A stretch of DNA of 64,000 bases, taken from NCBI GenBank assembly GCA_025602905.1, contig JAHLKI010000003.1, positions 310,001-374,000 of the forward strand, written 5' to 3'. Origin of the DNA: Phlyctochytrium arcticum (taxonomy: Eukaryota; Chytridiomycota; Chytridiomycetes; Chytridiales; Chytridiaceae). The notes beneath the pieces were generated by a model, which did no database searches, had not been told where the DNA came from, and was given only the letters and a program-made list of their open reading frames with translations. Shown here one piece after another: positions 53,465 to 64,000 of the stretch; positions within the stretch are counted from its first letter, which is position 1; every line of letters begins with the position of its first letter. Made by a program: the position numbers and the translations under genes.

Positions 53465-55470
53465 CCTGCAGTGGGGTTTGTAAACAATGATGCCGACAAA
53501 TAACTCTCCGGTAGATTCAAAGGAGGTAGGCCGGACACCAGCTTGACAAGCATTCGAAATGCGTACTGATTGATTGTCCAGGAGGAGAGAGGGGGAGGGA
53601 TGTTGAGCGTGGTAGTTGATCCGCTTTTTCATTGCATTTGGACATACTACCAGAAGAAGGTGCATTTTAGAGGAAAGCGCAAAACCCGCCATGTTTGCTG
53701 AAGCTTACCAGGGATGGAGGACAAAGAGAAGCAATCCCTCTGAGTCCCTGGTCGCGGGCCAAATGTCTCAAATGTGCCAGGTGTTTCGATCGGATTTACG
53801 CGCAAAGCAGTTCTGGGGTCGCCAGTCGTTCAGTACTCAGGTCCCGAGCGTGGGGACGGGTTCGTGGGTGGGGTGGTGGTGGTGGTGGATCAAGGGAGGG
53901 AGGATGGGGCGCGAGGAAGGAGGATAGGCGTTGTTTGCTCGAAAGTGGATATCTGCCCGACGACGTTTAGAAAGGAGAAATCACCGACAGTCTTCCCACA
54001 AAACTCACCAGAGCAAATATCATATTCAGTCTCCGCATTCACACTCGGAATCGTTGGTCCATCGCCGGCTCTCCCTCGTTGGCCGACCACTTTGGGCGCA
54101 AGGCAGAGCATGGACGACGTTTTTGCAGGTTGACAAGGTGCCACGTTTCGACTGACGTCCCCGGTTTTCCGATCAAGAAGGCGCAGAGGAAGCAGACGGA
54201 CGTCATTGCTGAATACTTGGAGTTGGTGCAGAAAGTCAAGGCAGCCGTATGTTCTTCTTTGGTCGTTGTTGAGTTTCTCAGGAGGAGTCCGAAATTTGAC
54301 CTCCTTGATCTGGATTGGGGCTTCACCATCCGGACTCGTCAGGTGACCTGGAATTTGACAGCTGGCGAAAAGTCTGGCAAAAGTGATCGGAGACATAGGA
54401 AAGGATGAAGGAGAAACGGGAGAAACTTGTAGAATACAGTCAATGAGCGACAGGAAAGTACTCTTGCGACAATTATTTCATCGCACCCATGGTGGACTGC
54501 GCAATATGGAGAGTGTGCACGCGCGGACGACAGAAATTGATGTGGAGAGCTCAAGAGATGTATCTCATACAACAGCCAGGAAATGAACCATTCACAAATG
54601 CCAAGCGGGTTTAAAAAGAATTGTTCCTTTGCAAGTGTATCATTGGCTGTCGGTGGAAAATGAAAGCATGGCAGGTCCCGATGGTGGGTTTCTGTCAAAA
54701 ATGTGTGAGTCGTGGGACTTGATCTTGATAGGTCTGTATTCTTGCGGTCTGGTCAACGATTGGATTTCCCGTCCAGACGATACCACCAACCCAGAAAAAA
54801 AGGATTGTGATTCAATACAAAAGCAACCTAATCAAATATTGTAGAACAAAATGAGGGCCTAATTCAAAATGTCGAGCTTGACAGAGGTCACCAAAGTATG
54901 CGGAGAGCTCTTCGCGGGCAAGTTCATCAAACATCCCGTAGAAAATGCCGATCGCTAGATCTCGTCTCGGGCAGGGTCCATTTCTTCGACCTGTATATGA
55001 GTCAAGTGAATTGGATTGGCACGGTATTACATGCTCTCAGTGGTGTGAGGTTATGAACCGATGAGCAATGCGCAAGGATTAAATATGTATCACATCACCC
55101 TCTTTTTTCATTGAAATCGTACATTGGATTTCACCACAATACGGTAAACGAGGCATTGGAAGACTATTGCTACCACGCTTTTGAGCCCGAACCCCCCGCT
55201 AAAACGGTCCATGACTTTCCCCCAAAATAAACCGAAAGAAAGGGAAATAACAAGATAATCATTAGTCTATCCACGCTTGAACATCTCTTAGCAAAAATCG
55301 CCAGACAAAACTCCGAATCCTGCACATCGGCTGTTCGACTTGGTATGAATGTGAAGTCTCTGAGAAATCTGGCCCAGATTAATCCTTCCCCATTCGGGAA
55401 GTATACAGCGTGGGAACAAAAACGCGTCTCGTCATCGGCGCTTAGCAGACTATTAAAGCATGAAAAATCA
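53465..55470 (+). repeat. Island unit X, copy 4
   Basis: Blocks in order are TTRRRCILEESAKPAMFAEA (53640), MEDKEKQSL-stop (53717, frame broken here), ADHFGRK..GFPIKKAQRKQTDVIAEY then LELVQKVKAAV (54079-54250), GLYSCGLVNDWI (54735), MSSLTEVTKVCGELFAGKF (54870) and the tail. The tail carries ALSRLLKHEKSLPQFLVLW and a minus-strand 131-codon frame (55565-55170) not kept in other copies. It diverges from the Y relic at 53040-53460, as in the other cassettes. Confidence 0.5.
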
Positions 55471-58400
55471 CTGCCCCAGTTTCTGGTATTATGGCTGTCT
55501 GTCCGAGCCCGTGAATCAAAGAAAATTGGTTTCTCAAATACCCATGCATATCGTACAACAGTCAATTAGATTTGATGTTCGTATAATGTCGTGCAGACTT
55601 GATGGTAAGCAGAGCGGATTAACGACAACGTGGTTTGGAAAGTCTTTGGGAAATTCGCACTCCTATGCAACTTTCCCCAACATTGTTTTAGTAAAAAATT
55701 CCGTATAGTACCCTGGCATTAAGGCCAAACCACGCACTATATCAAGCCTCGTGAGCCTTCCAGCCGCTGTGTATAACTTGATGCAGCGCAGATGAGATTC
55801 TTCACAAAGCGTAGCTGCGCGCTGACTCTTTGTATCAGCAGAGTGGCCTTTGCCAGGGTCAAGCGCAGATTGCGGCCGATCCTGCGCCAAGTCTGACGGG
55901 AGCTGTAGGCGGAATTGGGGAACTCATACATGTAATCGGAATAATTGTTCAATCCACACCCTTTGTAATTCGTACCATTTTTTGTTATATGCACGCATTT
56001 TCTCACTGACATACCTGTATGTTATGGAAGAGGCTGTTGTGTGAGCTAAACGGTATAGTGTCTTTTGTTGCACCAGACATGAACATAAGCATATGCATTT
56101 GTAGAAACAGAGTATACTGTGCAGTGTTTTAGCGCTGAGCTGAACGTAGATGAAAAATGTTGTCGGTCTCCTCTTCTGGATTTTCCACATCTACATTTCC
56201 ATATAACCCTTCATCATTATGCTCTTGCATGATTGGAGATGCGACTTCTACTTAAACTGGTGGCTATTTGTTTTCCGATTAATCCCGATCTCATATCTAC
56301 ATGATCGACATGCGCTACTTATTTGACTTAAATTCATTTACCTTCAAAGTGGAGTGTAACTGGTACTGTATGCGGATGGTTTTCGCCCGAACGGTAGGAA
56401 ATGTTTTGACATCTTTAGGGAACTCTTTTTTTCGCCTTTGCCCTTTCCCTTGATTCATGATTGGGATTCTTAGTGTCTAAGTAGACTATATAATGTAGGT
56501 TGTAATGGCAGAAGCTGGATTTTTGGAGGTGCTCCCTCCCTTGTTCCTTGCAATAACTAGTAACCAGGCGAATATAAAAAGACTTCACGAGACATTTTCG
56601 AATCACCCGCAAAAAAAAAGAAGGGAAAGGAAGACTGCATAAGTTGAATCTATTATATAATAAATAAGATACGATCGCCGTCAGAAAAGCTCGAAAGTGG
56701 CACAGTTTTGGAAGAGAGGGGGCAAAGTCATGAATTATTTTATTATTGTGGCACAGTTGGTTTTGGACACTATGCCCTTCCTCTGTTCTAAATGACTTTA
56801 ATCCACATATACAGTAGTAGAGGAAAAAACAATTGAATAAGCAGTCAATTTATCTAAAGCACAAATGCTTGCCTGTACTGTATATATATAAGAAGTGGAC
56901 AGTGGCCCCTTGAGCCGGTTGCGGCACTGGGGCCCCTGGCTGAACGCTGCGCGCTACTGTATAGGTGCATGTAGACCTACCAGATGGTTCAATGGGTATT
57001 CCTTTTAAGATTGGGACATCTTACGCGCATCACAAAGTGCCAGTTAGATTGGTGTGACTCCAATGCCATTTACTTCCTACCTAAAGAAGAAACAGCACCA
57101 AATGTGTCTCTTCCAGGAATGACCCTTTCTTAGCCGCCAACCCATTCCTACCTTGGAGCGAACGTCTGGCCCTCTTTGCCATTCGACTGTAATACTGTAT
57201 TGGCTGATCATTGAGAAGGATCAATCAATGTGCTAAAGTTGGAAGTACAAAATGTATTATACAGTAAATTTTGCAGTAGTCATTGCACCAAAATGCCGTG
57301 TCATTTCATATGAACAATGTTGTGGCAGAAATAAGACATTTTTTGCTCTTGCCAGTGCTGGCTCTTTAGGAAAGGAAAACAGGAGCAGACAGGCCTACAA
57401 CAGGATGACTAGATGCTTTTGAAAGCGTACAATATGTTGTAGGTGACAGTTCCTGGATTCTCTTCTTCAAAACAAACCCAGACTGCCTTTTTATACGATT
57501 TCACACAATAGGGACACTGGCTAAACTAAGAAATATACAAAACTTTGCACGCTTGCATTGGGTCACTAACATAAAATTTCCCACGATCCAATTACTAAGG
57601 CGCGATTTTGGCTTGGCAGATTTCTTGAACTACCGAAGTCAGCTTCTTCGCGGATTCAATGCCCCGGTGCACACGTTAGACAAAGGTCCGAACTAATATG
57701 TTGGCCAACTCCATTTGCACCATAAAACCCCATGAGATGCGCTTGGTGAGTTGCTCCAATAGAAATGCTTTACCATTGGAGATGATGCGGCATATAAATG
57801 TACGAACCTGTTGGTGGCACTGTTGCTATCTTGGGCGGTGATTTTTCGTACATGCTGCCTTCCACACTTGGGCGAGAAAACCTTAGTCTTATTAACTTGA
57901 CGGAGTAGTACGCACAACTATAGGCTCAAATTTGCAAATGCTAATGTAGTTTTTGTGAGGGAATTTCACAAGTGCCTAATTCAGCTGAGCATTGGATATC
58001 TACCCACGCCCAATAATGAATACAATCATAATGTTTTTGAAAGTGACTGGACTACCATCGGTTCTAAACTGTTGGTTCAGGTTGAGGGTCCTTCAATGGT
58101 CTGGGAGACAATGAAACTTTTGTATGAAACGCCAATTTTGAAAGAATTCCATTCAAATCTCGACATACTTACCTCGAAGAAGACAATGGGATTATTGTCA
58201 GTGAAATGATTTTAGCAGTTACATTCTACCATGTCTTCAGCAAGGACAAACTGGCAAATTAAGACAATTCTCAGAACCATACTCAACTTTTAGATATTGT
58301 CACCGGTCACTGTGAAGATGAGCAGTATTCAGGGTCAAGATATTCAACATGCACATCCATTACCTATGCAATTACTATTCACAAGTTGTATGGGCAAGCA

Positions 58401-58560
58401 AGGAAGGGATCGGTGTATATCATACCTACATTTTTGCCAGATCTCTTGAATGTCATTCACTGAGCGGACACTTCTTCTCCGATACATTTCCATTTTGTTA
58501 TTTTTGTCTCTTCACCTCCTGCTTCACCTCATTTGGTGGAGATCAAAATTAAAATTCTTC
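55470..58560. other. Gene-poor stretch right of the island
   Basis: I see no convincing gene. A plus-strand frame at 57955-58209 (84 codons) reads IGYLPTPNNEYNHNVFE and LVQVEGPSMVWETMKLLYE. It looks protein-like but has no start context or splice support and no family I know. It may be a fragment of an old gene. No further copies of X, Y, S or Z are seen here. Confidence 0.4.
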
Positions 58561-58677
58561 CCTACATTGTACCCGAGCGAAGCGAGGGTTTACCCTCTCG
58601 TATCTAAGAATACGCTATGATGACTAGCAATTGGAATTTGGCAACAGATGCAAAAAGGCAAAAAGAGAAAAAGAGGT

Positions 58678-58749
58678 TGAGGCCTACGGGATTCGAACAC
58701 GTAACCTTCCGATCTGGAGTCGGACGCGCTGCCGTTGCGCCAAGGCCTC
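58678..58749 (-). tRNA. tRNA-Trp (anticodon CCA), second copy
   Basis: The 72-nt gene is identical to the one at 11921-11992, with the same acceptor, anticodon and T-arms. The flanking CTCTTG on its 5' side (plus-strand right) is also shared. After that the two loci diverge, because a probable LTR begins at 58753 here. Confidence 0.95.
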
Positions 58750-58752
58750 TTG

Positions 58753-59060
58753 TGTTAGAAGATATCGTCGTTCCTCTTAGATATAAGCAAACTTGCCAAG
58801 ATCTGAAGATTGTAGGTCCCGAGTCTTCGTCTGACAGTCTGCCACCGTCGTCACCGTTTACCACCATAGATGCCTTATTAGTTAGTTATATCTTATCCAT
58901 GTAGTACTATCAGTTGTCTTAGTTAGTCCTGCATCATCTTGCCATCATATTGTATCATGACCGCAGAGGTCGAACCTCATACATTTATCAATATAAAAAG
59001 AGGCATCCTGAGGTTCCCCCTCAAAGGTCATCCTCAATCATCACAAGCTTCCTCATACCA
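58753..59060. mobile_element. Probable solo LTR beside tRNA-Trp
   Basis: The 308-bp segment starts TGTTAGAAGATATCGTC and ends CTCATACCA, so it has TG...CA ends. It contains TATAAAAAGAGGC (about 58996), typical of an LTR promoter. It begins exactly where similarity to the flank of the other tRNA-Trp copy stops, 3 bp upstream of the tRNA. Flanking bases are TCTTG on the left and ACTTG on the right, a 4-of-5 match to a target-site duplication. No internal retrotransposon sequence is present. Ty3- and Ty1-type elements are known to target tRNA genes; the family here is unknown. Confidence 0.55.
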
Positions 59061-59337
59061 ACTTGTCTCTACCAGTGACCTTTCTTATAATGAAATTTAT
59101 ATTTGATGGTTACTTTATATTGGACGCACCACGCGTACGTTATCATCAAACGCTCATTTGGTGCGTGCTCCAAAGATTGAGAGCGTCCGAATTATTTGGC
59201 AATTTCAAAAGGCACACAGCAGCGTCGTCGATACATACTCCCAAAAGAAGATGAACCGAAAAACATTTTGCGTTGTTGTTTCATTTAGACGACAGTAAAA
59301 CGTTACAGAAATACAGTGAAAGAGAAATGAGATGGGG

Positions 59338-60608
59338 TTATTCTTGAGCGGGTGCTGCTGTGCCAGTAGAGGGACCGGCTCCTGGCTGCTGTAAGACAGC
59401 ATCCCCGGCGGCCTGCGCTTGCTGCTGTTGATGTTGTTGTTGGGTGGGTGGATTGGATTGCGGTTGCGATTGTTGTTGCTGTTGCTGCTGCTGCTGTTGT
59501 GATGATGGGGGTTGTTGAGTTTGTTGAGGTTGCTGTTGGGCGGCTTGGCCTACCAGACCACCATACTGTCCTGGCGCGTTGGCAAGCTGTCCGTAGGGAT
59601 ACATGAATCCCGCGATAGACGTTGCGACAGCAGGATTTATGCTGGAGCCAGTGGGGTAAGCAGTAGGGTTGTATGGCATGGACCCTGATTGTTGCTGCTG
59701 CTGTTGTTGTTGCTGGTGTAAAGCGAATTGTTGAAGAGCGGCGTGTTGCGAAGCTTGAGCTTGTTGTTGCTGTTACAGTCAAAAAGGTCAGGACCTCTGA
59801 ATACGTGAATCCAAAGAACAACAACATGACCAACCTTGTCCGCGGTATATACTTGTTGACCCTCCGATGACTCTGCATTTTGATCATGGGCATCGGCGTA
59901 TGCCCCTTGCTGCAAACGACCCGCGGCAGCAGCTGCTGCTTCAGCTGCCCCTGGATGACCTTGGTACCCATGCTGTGCATATGCCGCCGGAGAGTAAGGA
60001 ACAGGCTGTCCTGGATGAGGGTCGGGGGCGTTGAGACATGCTTGAATTAGGTTTTTGCCATCTGGCTTTGTGATGAGAGGTTGGAGTTTTGGGGTTGCGA
60101 ATGTATAGACATGGCCAGTTTCCGAGGCAACGAGCAATAAGACTTGTGTTCCGGTAAGCGTGGATAGCTCATAGGCCTGGATTCCAAAGTGTAAAGATAA
60201 GAATTCAACGATATGTGGTTGCTCATCAACAAAGCTTACCTTCTTCATGATGCCAGCCTTTCGCTTGCTGAATGTAATGTGGCGTCTGGACTTGTCGTCA
60301 ATGTACTCAATCTTGATCTTTCGACGACCCTGCTGACGCTTCTCGGTCTTGCCGTCTTCATCCGACCCATCATCGTCGTGGTGTTCATCCTGATCGTCGG
60401 GTAGTGCGGCATCAGAAGCGGATCTCTTCAATGGGATGTGGCCATCATGCTGTGGGAGGTGCTGCTGGTGTTGCTGGTGATGATGTTGCTGCTGCTGCTG
60501 AAGATGCTGCTGGGCAGCGTGCTCGGCTGCCAATGCATGTTGATGGGCAGCAGCAAGGTCTGCCGCCGACAACTGTTGGCCATCATAGGCTCCTGAAATT
60601 TCACTCAT
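59338..60608 (-). CDS. MCM1: SRF-type MADS-box transcription factor (MCM1-like)
   Basis: Exon 1 (60608-60240) encodes a Gln/His-rich N-terminus, an acidic stretch and most of the MADS box: GRRKIKIEYIDDKSRRHITF, then SKRKAGIMKK. After a 63-nt intron (60239-60177) exon 2 continues AYELSTLTGTQVLLLVASE and TGHVYTFATPKLQPLITK, the SRF/MCM1 signature including the SAM extension. Exon 3 (from about 59776) is dominated by polyglutamine runs and ends TAAPAQE-stop at 59338. Total about 380 residues. Conservation with SRF and Mcm1 in the MADS box is near complete. A 5'-UTR intron is likely (donor AAAG/GTAAAC at about 60691, acceptor CCGTAG at about 60632). Confidence 0.93.
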
Positions 60609-61155
60609 TTCCGGGAACCCTTTTCAAGCCTACGGCAGAACGTATGAGTATCCTTTGACCTCTAAAGTTGCACTTCTGGTGGGTTTACCTTTGGCCCGGT
60701 TGAAGTAGACCGTTGTATATGACCGTCTCGTCGTCGGAGTTTCCCAATGGTCCCAATAGTTCCTCTTTGGGACGGCAGCGTTCAACAAGAAAGGACGTCA
60801 AATATTTCCTCCCGTTATAATAGAAAAGGCAGGTCATATCGCCTTTTTGGGCGGCATTGCCGGCGGCCGCTTTGCGCAGCACATCGCCGGCGGTCGCCTC
60901 ACATTTGTTGATTTGCGCAGCGCATTATACACGCAGCACGCACGGAGTAAATGCACCACCATGAGCGAAAAAGTGAAGAGTTCCCAGAGATAAATTATAA
61001 TGTACAGGGGTAGGAAAATGCTGCAATACACAGGCGCTCAAAAAGAAAAAAAAGAAATGCTCTTTGGATGCAGCGATCAAGCAGTGACAAAGACGTTGCC
61101 GAAGGCGTACGCGCAAATGCAAAGAGATCAAAAGGATGGGAGGGGGCGACGAAAA

Positions 61156-63441
61156 TCACCGAGTCCATTGCCGTCCATCAGCACCCTTGCGGCCGCCAGC
61201 TCCCGGGGCCTCGCGATCCCGACCGTTGCCATAAAACTCTTTTTTCTGAGCATTGTTCTTGTTTTGGTAGCCGGCTTGAGATCCTCCATTCTTGCGGGCC
61301 TTGCGATCAGTCTTGCCGCTGGCGCCCATGACGAGATTGACACTGGGTGGGACAGTGAAGCCATAGGCGCGTGCAACCTTTTGCAAGTCGAGGGCGTTGA
61401 CATCGAAAATCTTTTTGAGGGAATGACTAGCGTAGGCTTGAAGATAGGAGCGATATCCATCCTTGGCAGATCGGTTGAGGTAGTAGTTCTTTTCGACAAG
61501 ACGTTCCAGTTGAGATTGGACGTTGGCAATCTTGTTGGGAGGGAATTGATATTCGTTGAGAGGGACTTTGGCGTGTTTAAGGAATCGGAGGAAACCGAGC
61601 TCGGAGGGAAGGAGGTAGAGGAGAGCGCGACCACGGCCACCGGCACGGGCAGTTCGACCGACACGGTGAATGTATTCACGCGGGTCATCTGGAGGATCAA
61701 ATTGGATAATCCAGTCAACAGCGGGAATGTCAAGACCACGCGCAGCGACGTCCGTGCACAACAGAATCCCCGTCTCGGCATTGACAAACTCAAAGAAGGT
61801 ACTTGTTCGCTTCTGCTGTTTCTGCCTACCATGCAAGTCCAACACAGGAATGTCAATGTAGTTCAAGAGTTCAGCGTGGTACTTGACGGAGTTGCAACTG
61901 GAGAGGAAGACAATGACCTTCTTCTTGAGATTCTTTTTGAGGAAGGTAAAGAGGAGAAGGAAGCGGGTTTCGGAGGGGCAAACAACGTAGCCTTGCTCAA
62001 GGCCTGCAACAGTAGCGGCATCCTTGTGTTCGTCGACGTTGATGTAGAGAGGGGCTTTGCGGAGGGAAACACGGGCGAGATCTTCGACCTTGGTAGTTTG
62101 CGTGGCGGAGAAGAGCATTGTTTGACGTTCTGTGTGAGAAAAAGAGAAATGGGGTCAGACACAGGTTTGAAAGGGGATAGTGGCTGCTTCTCTTCTCACA
62201 GCAACTGGGGATCACGATACACAAGCGTTCACAGTGAGTGTATCAACGTAAACGGCATGTGCGAAGTGATATCGGCGTCATACCTATAACGCTGGTGGCA
62301 CTAAAGAACCATGCCAGCGCCTCAAACGGAAACCTTTTTTCTCTAGCAAAGCGTTTCCCTCCATCGACCCGGGGGTCAACAGATGAATGAAACGAGCATA
62401 CACACCGAGCATGGGAGTGAAACACACCCGGTGCATACCCATTTGCGTCCATCAGGGGTGGGGATCGGGGAGGGATGGGGTGTGAGGCTTACCTGACGGG
62501 AGAAGCTTGATGATTTGGTGCATCTCTTCTTCGAAACCAACTTCCAGAATCCGATCAGCCTCATCAATGACCAGCACCTTGAGGTTCTTGACAATGAAAC
62601 CCTTTGTGTTTTGCAGATGATCCAGCAGACGACCCGGGGTTGCAATCAGCAAATTGACCCCTTTGCCCAGCTTCTCAGCCTCAGCTTTGCGATTGGCACC
62701 GCCCATGACAATACCAAAGGTTTGATGTTGGTACTTCATAAGCTCCTTGGCGACACCAAAGATTTGCAGGGCCAGCTCACGTGTTGGGGAAATGACAATG
62801 ATGCCGGTACCATTCCGTGGCTTGAACTTGGTCTTGACAAGATATTCTACCGCAGGAATCAAAAACGCCAGCGTTTTGCCTGAACCAGTCTTGGCGGCAC
62901 CGAGAATGTCACGGCCAGTCATTGCAGCGGGGATACTACGAGCCTGGACTTCAGTCATTGTGGTGAAACCCATGTCGGCAATGGCACGGGCAGTGTTTTC
63001 GGATACTTGAAGGGATGTGAATGCGTGATCGACCTCGGCCTCTGGATCGGTAGAGCCTAAACATGTCAGCAGATTAGCTTTTTTGTGAATTTCATGTCAC
63101 AAGCAAACGTAGTACTTACGATCAAGAACAATATTCTCGCCGCGATCTCGGGCGACAATGTTGTCGGAAGCGTCTTCCATCGATGGTTCTTCTCTTGGTC
63201 GCTTGGTACCAATCTGGACAGGTGCAGAGTCCTGTTCGTCGACTTCGCTTTCAGCCTCAGAGTCGTCCTCAGCACTTGAGGAATCATCCTTCTCTTGTTC
63301 TTGTGATGGTGGTGGTGGTGACGATGATGGACTTGGTGCTGACTCTTCTTCCTGCTCTTCTTCCGGGATTTCGACCGGATCGGCCTTTGGCCTCTTGGAA
63401 AGGGGCATGCCTGCCCGTGGTGTTGCACGTTTCCGTGCCAT
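61156..63441 (-). CDS. HAS1: DEAD-box RNA helicase HAS1 (DDX18 family)
   Basis: HAS1 acts in the nucleolus in 40S and 60S ribosome biogenesis. Exons on the minus strand are 63441-63120, 63056-62493 and 62129-61156. An acidic N-terminus with Ser runs precedes the Q-motif region ([14 protein letters not shown]). The helicase motifs are AKTGSGKT (I), PTRELALQ (Ia), [10 protein letters not shown] (Ib), DEAD (II), LFSATQ, i.e. SAT (III), [14 protein letters not shown] (IV), [11 protein letters not shown] (V) and HRVGRTAR (VI). The downstream segment [14 protein letters not shown] is characteristic of HAS1/DDX18. The C-terminus is Gly/Lys/Arg-rich. Length about 620 residues. It is divergent from the UBA-like gene at the right edge. 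Confidence 0.96.
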
Positions 63442-63667
63442 GATTTTCAACAAAGGTGCTCAGAGCGAGAACAATATGTGACTGGTTGAGGCGAGGTGGT
63501 GGTGGGGGTCGGGTGCAGTAGGTATAGTTGGAGTGCAAAGTTTCTGGGCTCAGCCTTTCTGTGAAGGCAGGGAATGGGAGTGTCGCCAGCTTTTAAAGCA
63601 TTTCTTCCGGCAAAAACAAAAAAACCGTGTTTACCCAAGCCACTGTCATCTGTCTAAATCCGGCATT

Positions 63668-63766
63668 ATGAATAACGGAAAGTCGGAGTCAAAGTCCGAA
63701 CGCGAATTTGAGCGGAGCTTGGAAGCTTGCCGAGACTGCATTTTGGATGACGAGAACAGCTTCTAA
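63668..63766 (+). CDS. Upstream open reading frame, 32 codons
   Basis: The frame starts MNNGKSESKSEREFE and ends NSF-TAA at 63764-63766. The last base of its stop overlaps the ATG of the next frame (TAATG). No splice donor lies inside that would fuse the two. It may regulate translation of the downstream gene, or the transcript may start after it. Confidence 0.45.
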   Translation: MNNGKSESKSEREFERSLEACRDCILDDENSF

Positions 63767-64000
63767 TGACACAGGAGGACGGCACTGAGCGGTCGGATCC
63801 CATTCAGTGCGAATCAACACAAGCACTCAAGGAGCGACTTTCGACTTTGCAGCAGTTGCTGGGCGCGTCACTGTCAACCGCTCAGACGTTGTTGCACGCT
63901 GCCAATGGCAAGCTGGATGCCGCCGTATCGCTCTACTTTGAGCAGCCGGACCAATATCTGGAGGATTCCCCGCAACCTGCTCCTCCGCCTGTTGGTGGAC
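63766..64000 (+). CDS. UBA/CUE-like protein, N-terminal part only
   Basis: Starting at 63766 the frame (MTQEDGTERSDP) stays open to the window end, 78 codons. A three-helix UBA-like motif is visible: LSTLQQLLGASLSTAQTLLH followed by AANGKLDAAVSLYFE, with the Gly-x-Leu-Asp-x-Ala pattern of UBA helix 3. A Pro-rich linker follows. UBA-like N-termini occur in several ubiquitin-linked proteins (Rad5-type, UBX-type), so the full identity cannot be told from this piece. Confidence 0.6.
   Translation, partial: MTQEDGTERSDPIQCESTQALKERLSTLQQLLGASLSTAQTLLHAANGKLDAAVSLYFEQPDQYLEDSPQPAPPPVGG

Noticed and set aside
31400..55500. Retrotransposon or DNA-transposon island
   Set aside because: I found no reverse transcriptase (YxDD), RNase H, integrase or DDE/DDD pattern in any frame, and no clear terminal repeats. 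Kept open as non-autonomous only.
61000..62289. Plus-strand open frame of 429 codons
   Set aside because: It is exactly antisense to the HAS1 helicase exon, which has all DEAD-box motifs on the minus strand; the frame is a shadow.

Overview
The window is eukaryotic nuclear DNA, most likely from a zoosporic (flagellated, chytrid-type) fungus. The evidence is dense genes with many short GT-AG introns of about 55-65 nt, fungal housekeeping genes (VID27, PMP3, a GEP3/YqeH GTPase, a two-BIR BIR1, TSC13, an MCM1/SRF MADS factor, HAS1), and a CFAP99 homologue, a cilium/flagellum protein that non-flagellated fungi do not need. All names come from reading motifs; no database was searched.

Layout: (1) 1-5.3 kb is gene-poor. 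It holds a possible first exon running off the left edge, an inverted and internally deleted copy of a repeat (X) that recurs at 33-55 kb, a 165-bp tandem duplication, and decayed copies of the 3' end of the next gene. (2) 5.36-13.7 kb is compact: FRS1 (-), RPC11 (+), VID27 (-), PMP3 (+), tRNA-Trp (-), GEP3/NOA1 (+). (3) 13.7-16.6 kb is tandem repeats and AT-rich DNA without a convincing gene. (4) 16.7-30.5 kb is compact: AGGF1-like (-), CPD1-like (-) and a second 2H phosphoesterase (+) sharing a 66-bp divergent promoter, CFAP99 (-), a short NAC/HYPK-like UBA protein (+), tRNA-Lys (-), a stand-alone CaMKII association-domain protein (+), BIR1 (-), TSC13 (+), UBA3 (-).

(5) 31.4-55.5 kb is an accessory island. 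It is built from repeated copies of a cassette I cannot match to a known family: Y, a minus-strand modular coiled-coil protein with NLS-like KRRR motifs; X, a plus-strand unit diverging from Y; S, a downstream segment ending in AT-rich repeats of about 21 bp; and Z, a minus-strand piece with a hydrophobic segment, Cys-rich in one copy. Two Y genes look intact or nearly so (35.3-37.9 and 46.8-52.5 kb). The larger is an array of phase-0 exon modules separated by near-identical introns. At least three more Y copies are 3' relics. This island is the best candidate for an undescribed system; I see no transposase or reverse transcriptase in it.

(6) 55.5-58.6 kb has little recognisable content. (7) 58.7-64 kb returns to ordinary genes: a second identical tRNA-Trp with a probable solo LTR 3 bp upstream of it, a polyglutamine MADS-box factor (-), HAS1 (-), and the start of a UBA-like protein (+) behind a small upstream ORF.

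The recognised genes are housekeeping: translation (FRS1, tRNAs), Pol III termination (RPC11), ribosome biogenesis (HAS1, mitochondrial GEP3), neddylation (UBA3), very-long-chain fatty acids (TSC13), mitosis (BIR1), RNA 2H phosphoesterases, and the flagellum (CFAP99).
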